6,172 nucleotides of DNA from Candidatus Peribacteria bacterium (GTDB taxonomy: Bacteria > Patescibacteriota > Gracilibacteria > Peribacterales > Peribacteraceae), in assembly GCA_903854455.1 (NCBI GenBank), contig CAINWJ010000082.1, positions 1 to 6,172 of the forward strand, written 5' to 3'. The notes beneath the pieces are model-generated. The model worked only from the letters and a program-made list of their open reading frames with translations, did no database searches and had not been told where the DNA came from. This document shows positions 4,865 through 6,172 of the stretch, in pieces. The position numbers and the translations under genes are program-made. How positions within the stretch are numbered: position 1 is the first letter of the stretch; every line of letters begins with the position of its first letter.

Positions 4865-5859
4865 CCAGTTCTGCTCCGATCATCGGCGTGTACTTCACGA
4901 AGCCGAACTACGAGGATTCGCCGTTCAATCGGGAAGAATTCGTCTGCTCGTACCATGAGCTGGGACTTGAGGTAACGTCACTCGGCGGCACGCTTGCCCT
5001 GGTTCGTAGCATGGAGACATTCCGCGGCGGCAATCGTTTCCATGGCGGCTGGATCTTCGACGGCAAGAAATTTGAGCGGACGGACGAGATGATCGACGCC
5101 GGCGTTGTCTTCAATAAAGGCGAGGATTTTACCGGTGATGGGCAGACCAATCTGGTCAATGATCCTGAGCTGCATGCGCTCTGCGAGAAGGATAGGACGT
5201 ATCGGTTATTCAGTGAATATTGCCCGCAGTCCGTCATCGTCACGTCTCCCTCTGAGTTGGAAGGTGCATTCTGCGGGCTCCTCTCAGAACGATTCATCTG
5301 CAAGCCAACGGCACTCTGCGGTGGCAAGGGGATCGTGATCGGTACGAAGGAGGAGATTCTTGCATCGAAGCACCAGTATCCGCTGTTGCTACAGGAATTT
5401 TTGGATTTGAGCGGCGGGATTCCGGGTGTCATGGACGGGCTCCATGATCTTCGGATGGTGTTCATCGGTGACCGGTTCTCGTACGCCATGGTGCGCACTC
5501 CGCCTCCCGGAGGACTGACCGCGAACATCACGCAAGGCGGCAGCTTCTTCACGGTGCCGGATGAGAAGATCCCCGTCGAGGCGATGAGCATCGCACGTGC
5601 CGTCGATGAGCGATTGCAATCGTTCAAGACCCGCATCTACTCCGTTGATCTGGGTCGGAATGCCGATGGTCGCTGGTACGTGCTGGAGCTCAACTCCCCG
5701 CCGGGGCTCTTCCCCTCACGCGGAGACCGGATCATGGATCGTGATCATCGTATGCTCGCGGAGCATTTGCTGAGGATTGCGAAGCAGGAATGGCAGCAGG
5801 GCAAGGAAACTGTATCCGAGAGCATGGACGCTGCAAGTAGCCAGATGATCCGATCGTAG
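4861..5859 (+). CDS. ATP-grasp ligase paralog 2, glutathione synthetase/RimK-like
   Basis: A 332-residue protein from the ATG at 4861, inside the ATGA overlap with paralog 1. The frame is open further upstream (to 4753), but that part only shadows paralog 1. The start MTSSAPIIGVYFTKP matches the start of paralog 3. Motifs follow the same order as in paralog 1: CKPTALCGGKGIVIG (147-161), LQEFLDLSGGIPGV (177-190), HDLRMV (195-200), TQGGSFF (224-230), LELNSPPGLFPS (275-286) with the metal-binding Glu and Asn, and a polar C-terminal tail of about 25 residues not seen in paralog 1. All expected ATP- and metal-binding residues are present, so it should be active. The substrate is unknown. The differing substrate-side residues between paralogs suggest different acceptors or successive steps. 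Confidence 0.87.
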   Translation: MTSSAPIIGVYFTKPNYEDSPFNREEFVCSYHELGLEVTSLGGTLALVRSMETFRGGNRFHGGWIFDGKKFERTDEMIDAGVVFNKGEDFTGDGQTNLVNDPELHALCEKDRTYRLFSEYCPQSVIVTSPSELEGAFCGLLSERFICKPTALCGGKGIVIGTKEEILASKHQYPLLLQEFLDLSGGIPGVMDGLHDLRMVFIGDRFSYAMVRTPPPGGLTANITQGGSFFTVPDEKIPVEAMSIARAVDERLQSFKTRIYSVDLGRNADGRWYVLELNSPPGLFPSRGDRIMDRDHRMLAEHLLRIAKQEWQQGKETVSESMDAASSQMIRS

Positions 5860-5874
5860 AAACCCTGCGGGCAG

Positions 5875-5941
5875 TTCTACAGGAACCCTCCTTCGCCTTG
5901 CGGGGCTACGGAAGGGGAGCGAATCCTGCTCTCAAGTAGAA
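5875..5941. repeat. Nested inverted repeat after ATP-grasp 2, possible terminator
   Basis: Outer arms TTCTAC (5875-5880) and GTAGAA (5936-5941), middle arms AGGA (5881-5884) and TCCT (5924-5927), inner stem CTCCTTC (5888-5894) with GAAGGGG (5911-5917, one G-T), and GCC/GGC at the tip. It starts 15 bases after the stop codon. There is no strong T-run, so termination is uncertain; it may be a structured mRNA 3' end or a dispersed element. Confidence 0.5.
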
Positions 5942-5967
5942 AAATGGAATGGACTTATGAATGGGGA

Positions 5968-6010
5968 GCGGGTGTCTACCCGCGGAATATGCCCCGGCGG
6001 GGCGTCTCTA
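5968..6010. repeat. Palindromic repeat, copy 2 (GCGGGT-GTCT-ACCCGC plus GCCCCG-G-CGGGGC)
   Basis: Hairpin 5968-5983 matches the copy at 2630-2645 with the same GTCT loop and a compensated arm pair (G-C here, A-T there). It is followed 7 bases later by GCCCCGGCGGGGC (5991-6003) and GTCTCTAC, which resembles the palindrome at 2673-2693. It occupies the promoter region of ATP-grasp 3. Confidence 0.7.
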
Positions 6011-6022
6011 CTTCCTGTCGCG

Positions 6023-6028
6023 TATACT
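6023..6028 (+). promoter_or_regulatory. -10 box TATACT placed for a leaderless ATP-grasp 3 mRNA
   Basis: TATACT is one mismatch from TATAAT and ends 6 bases before the ATG at 6035, so transcription would start at or near the A of the start codon. No good -35 is visible because that position is filled by the GC-rich palindrome. No SD precedes the gene. Confidence 0.5.
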
Positions 6029-6034
6029 CCAACT

Positions 6035-6172
6035 ATGCAATCGTCGTCACCCGTCATCGCCGTCTACTTCACCGCTTCCGGTGAGGCGGGATATCCATTC
6101 AATGTTCCGGATTACGTCGAGGCATATCACGAATTCGGGAACGTGATCGAGTCTCTCGGCGGCACACTCGCA
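6035..6172 (+). CDS. ATP-grasp ligase paralog 3, N-terminal fragment at window edge
   Basis: The frame is open from the ATG at 6035 to the end of the window (46 codons). VIAVYFTASGEAGYPFN (about 7-23), YHEFG and ESLGGTLA align with paralog 2 (IIGVYFT, YHELG, TSLGGTLA) and more weakly with paralog 1 (RIAVFFTAPGFDDYPF, AYHQLAQ). It is thus the preATP-grasp domain of a third family member. The catalytic parts lie beyond the edge, so activity cannot be judged. It is separated from paralog 2 by 175 bases of palindromes and probably has its own promoter. Confidence 0.8.
   Translation, partial: MQSSSPVIAVYFTASGEAGYPFNVPDYVEAYHEFGNVIESLGGTLA

Noticed and set aside
4908..5636. Open minus-strand frame of 242 codons
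   Set aside because: Antisense shadow of ATP-grasp 2 with low-complexity Ser/Pro-rich content and no domain.
5961..6146. Open plus-strand frame of 61 codons
   Set aside because: It reads through the palindromic repeat and overlaps paralog 3 in another frame; no motif.

Overview
The window looks like a compact bacterial chromosome segment using the standard code: TGA, TAA and TAG all end genes, the tRNA is bacterial, and spacers are short. Most starts lack a clear Shine-Dalgarno (SD) sequence and several promoters sit almost on the start codon. GC content appears moderate, slightly above half. The style of the ATP-grasp paralogs and the palindromic spacers recalls candidate-phylum (Patescibacteria/Peregrinibacteria-like) genomes, but that placement is a guess.

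Left half, minus strand (about 2600 down to 1): an arginine biosynthesis operon. In transcription order it holds a sigma70-type promoter (2571-2598), a 21-codon leader peptide with three consecutive Arg codons (2495-2560), an intrinsic terminator (2441-2470), a second 21-codon leader peptide with Arg-Arg-Ala-Arg (2373-2438), a stem that hides the SD of a 60-residue coiled-coil ORF (2147-2329), then argF (1174-2127) and argG (1124 to beyond base 1). The two leader peptides are related (SLRR and STEV shared), and each is followed by RNA that can fold in alternative ways. I read this as a tandem arginine-sensing ribosome-mediated attenuator: the first copy acts on transcription termination and the second probably on translation initiation. 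This is the most notable content of the window. ArgF makes citrulline from ornithine and carbamoyl phosphate, and ArgG joins citrulline to aspartate, so attenuation by charged tRNA-Arg would close a feedback loop.

Middle: a spacer rich in palindromes (2630-2745), then cysE (serine O-acetyltransferase, 2749-3633, minus) and tRNA-Leu(GAG) (3693-3778, minus).

Right half, plus strand: three related ATP-grasp ligases in tandem. The first two (3893-4864 and 4861-5859) overlap by ATGA. The third (6035 to beyond the end) follows a palindrome-rich spacer and has a -10 box placed for a leaderless mRNA. Their substrates cannot be read from the sequence.
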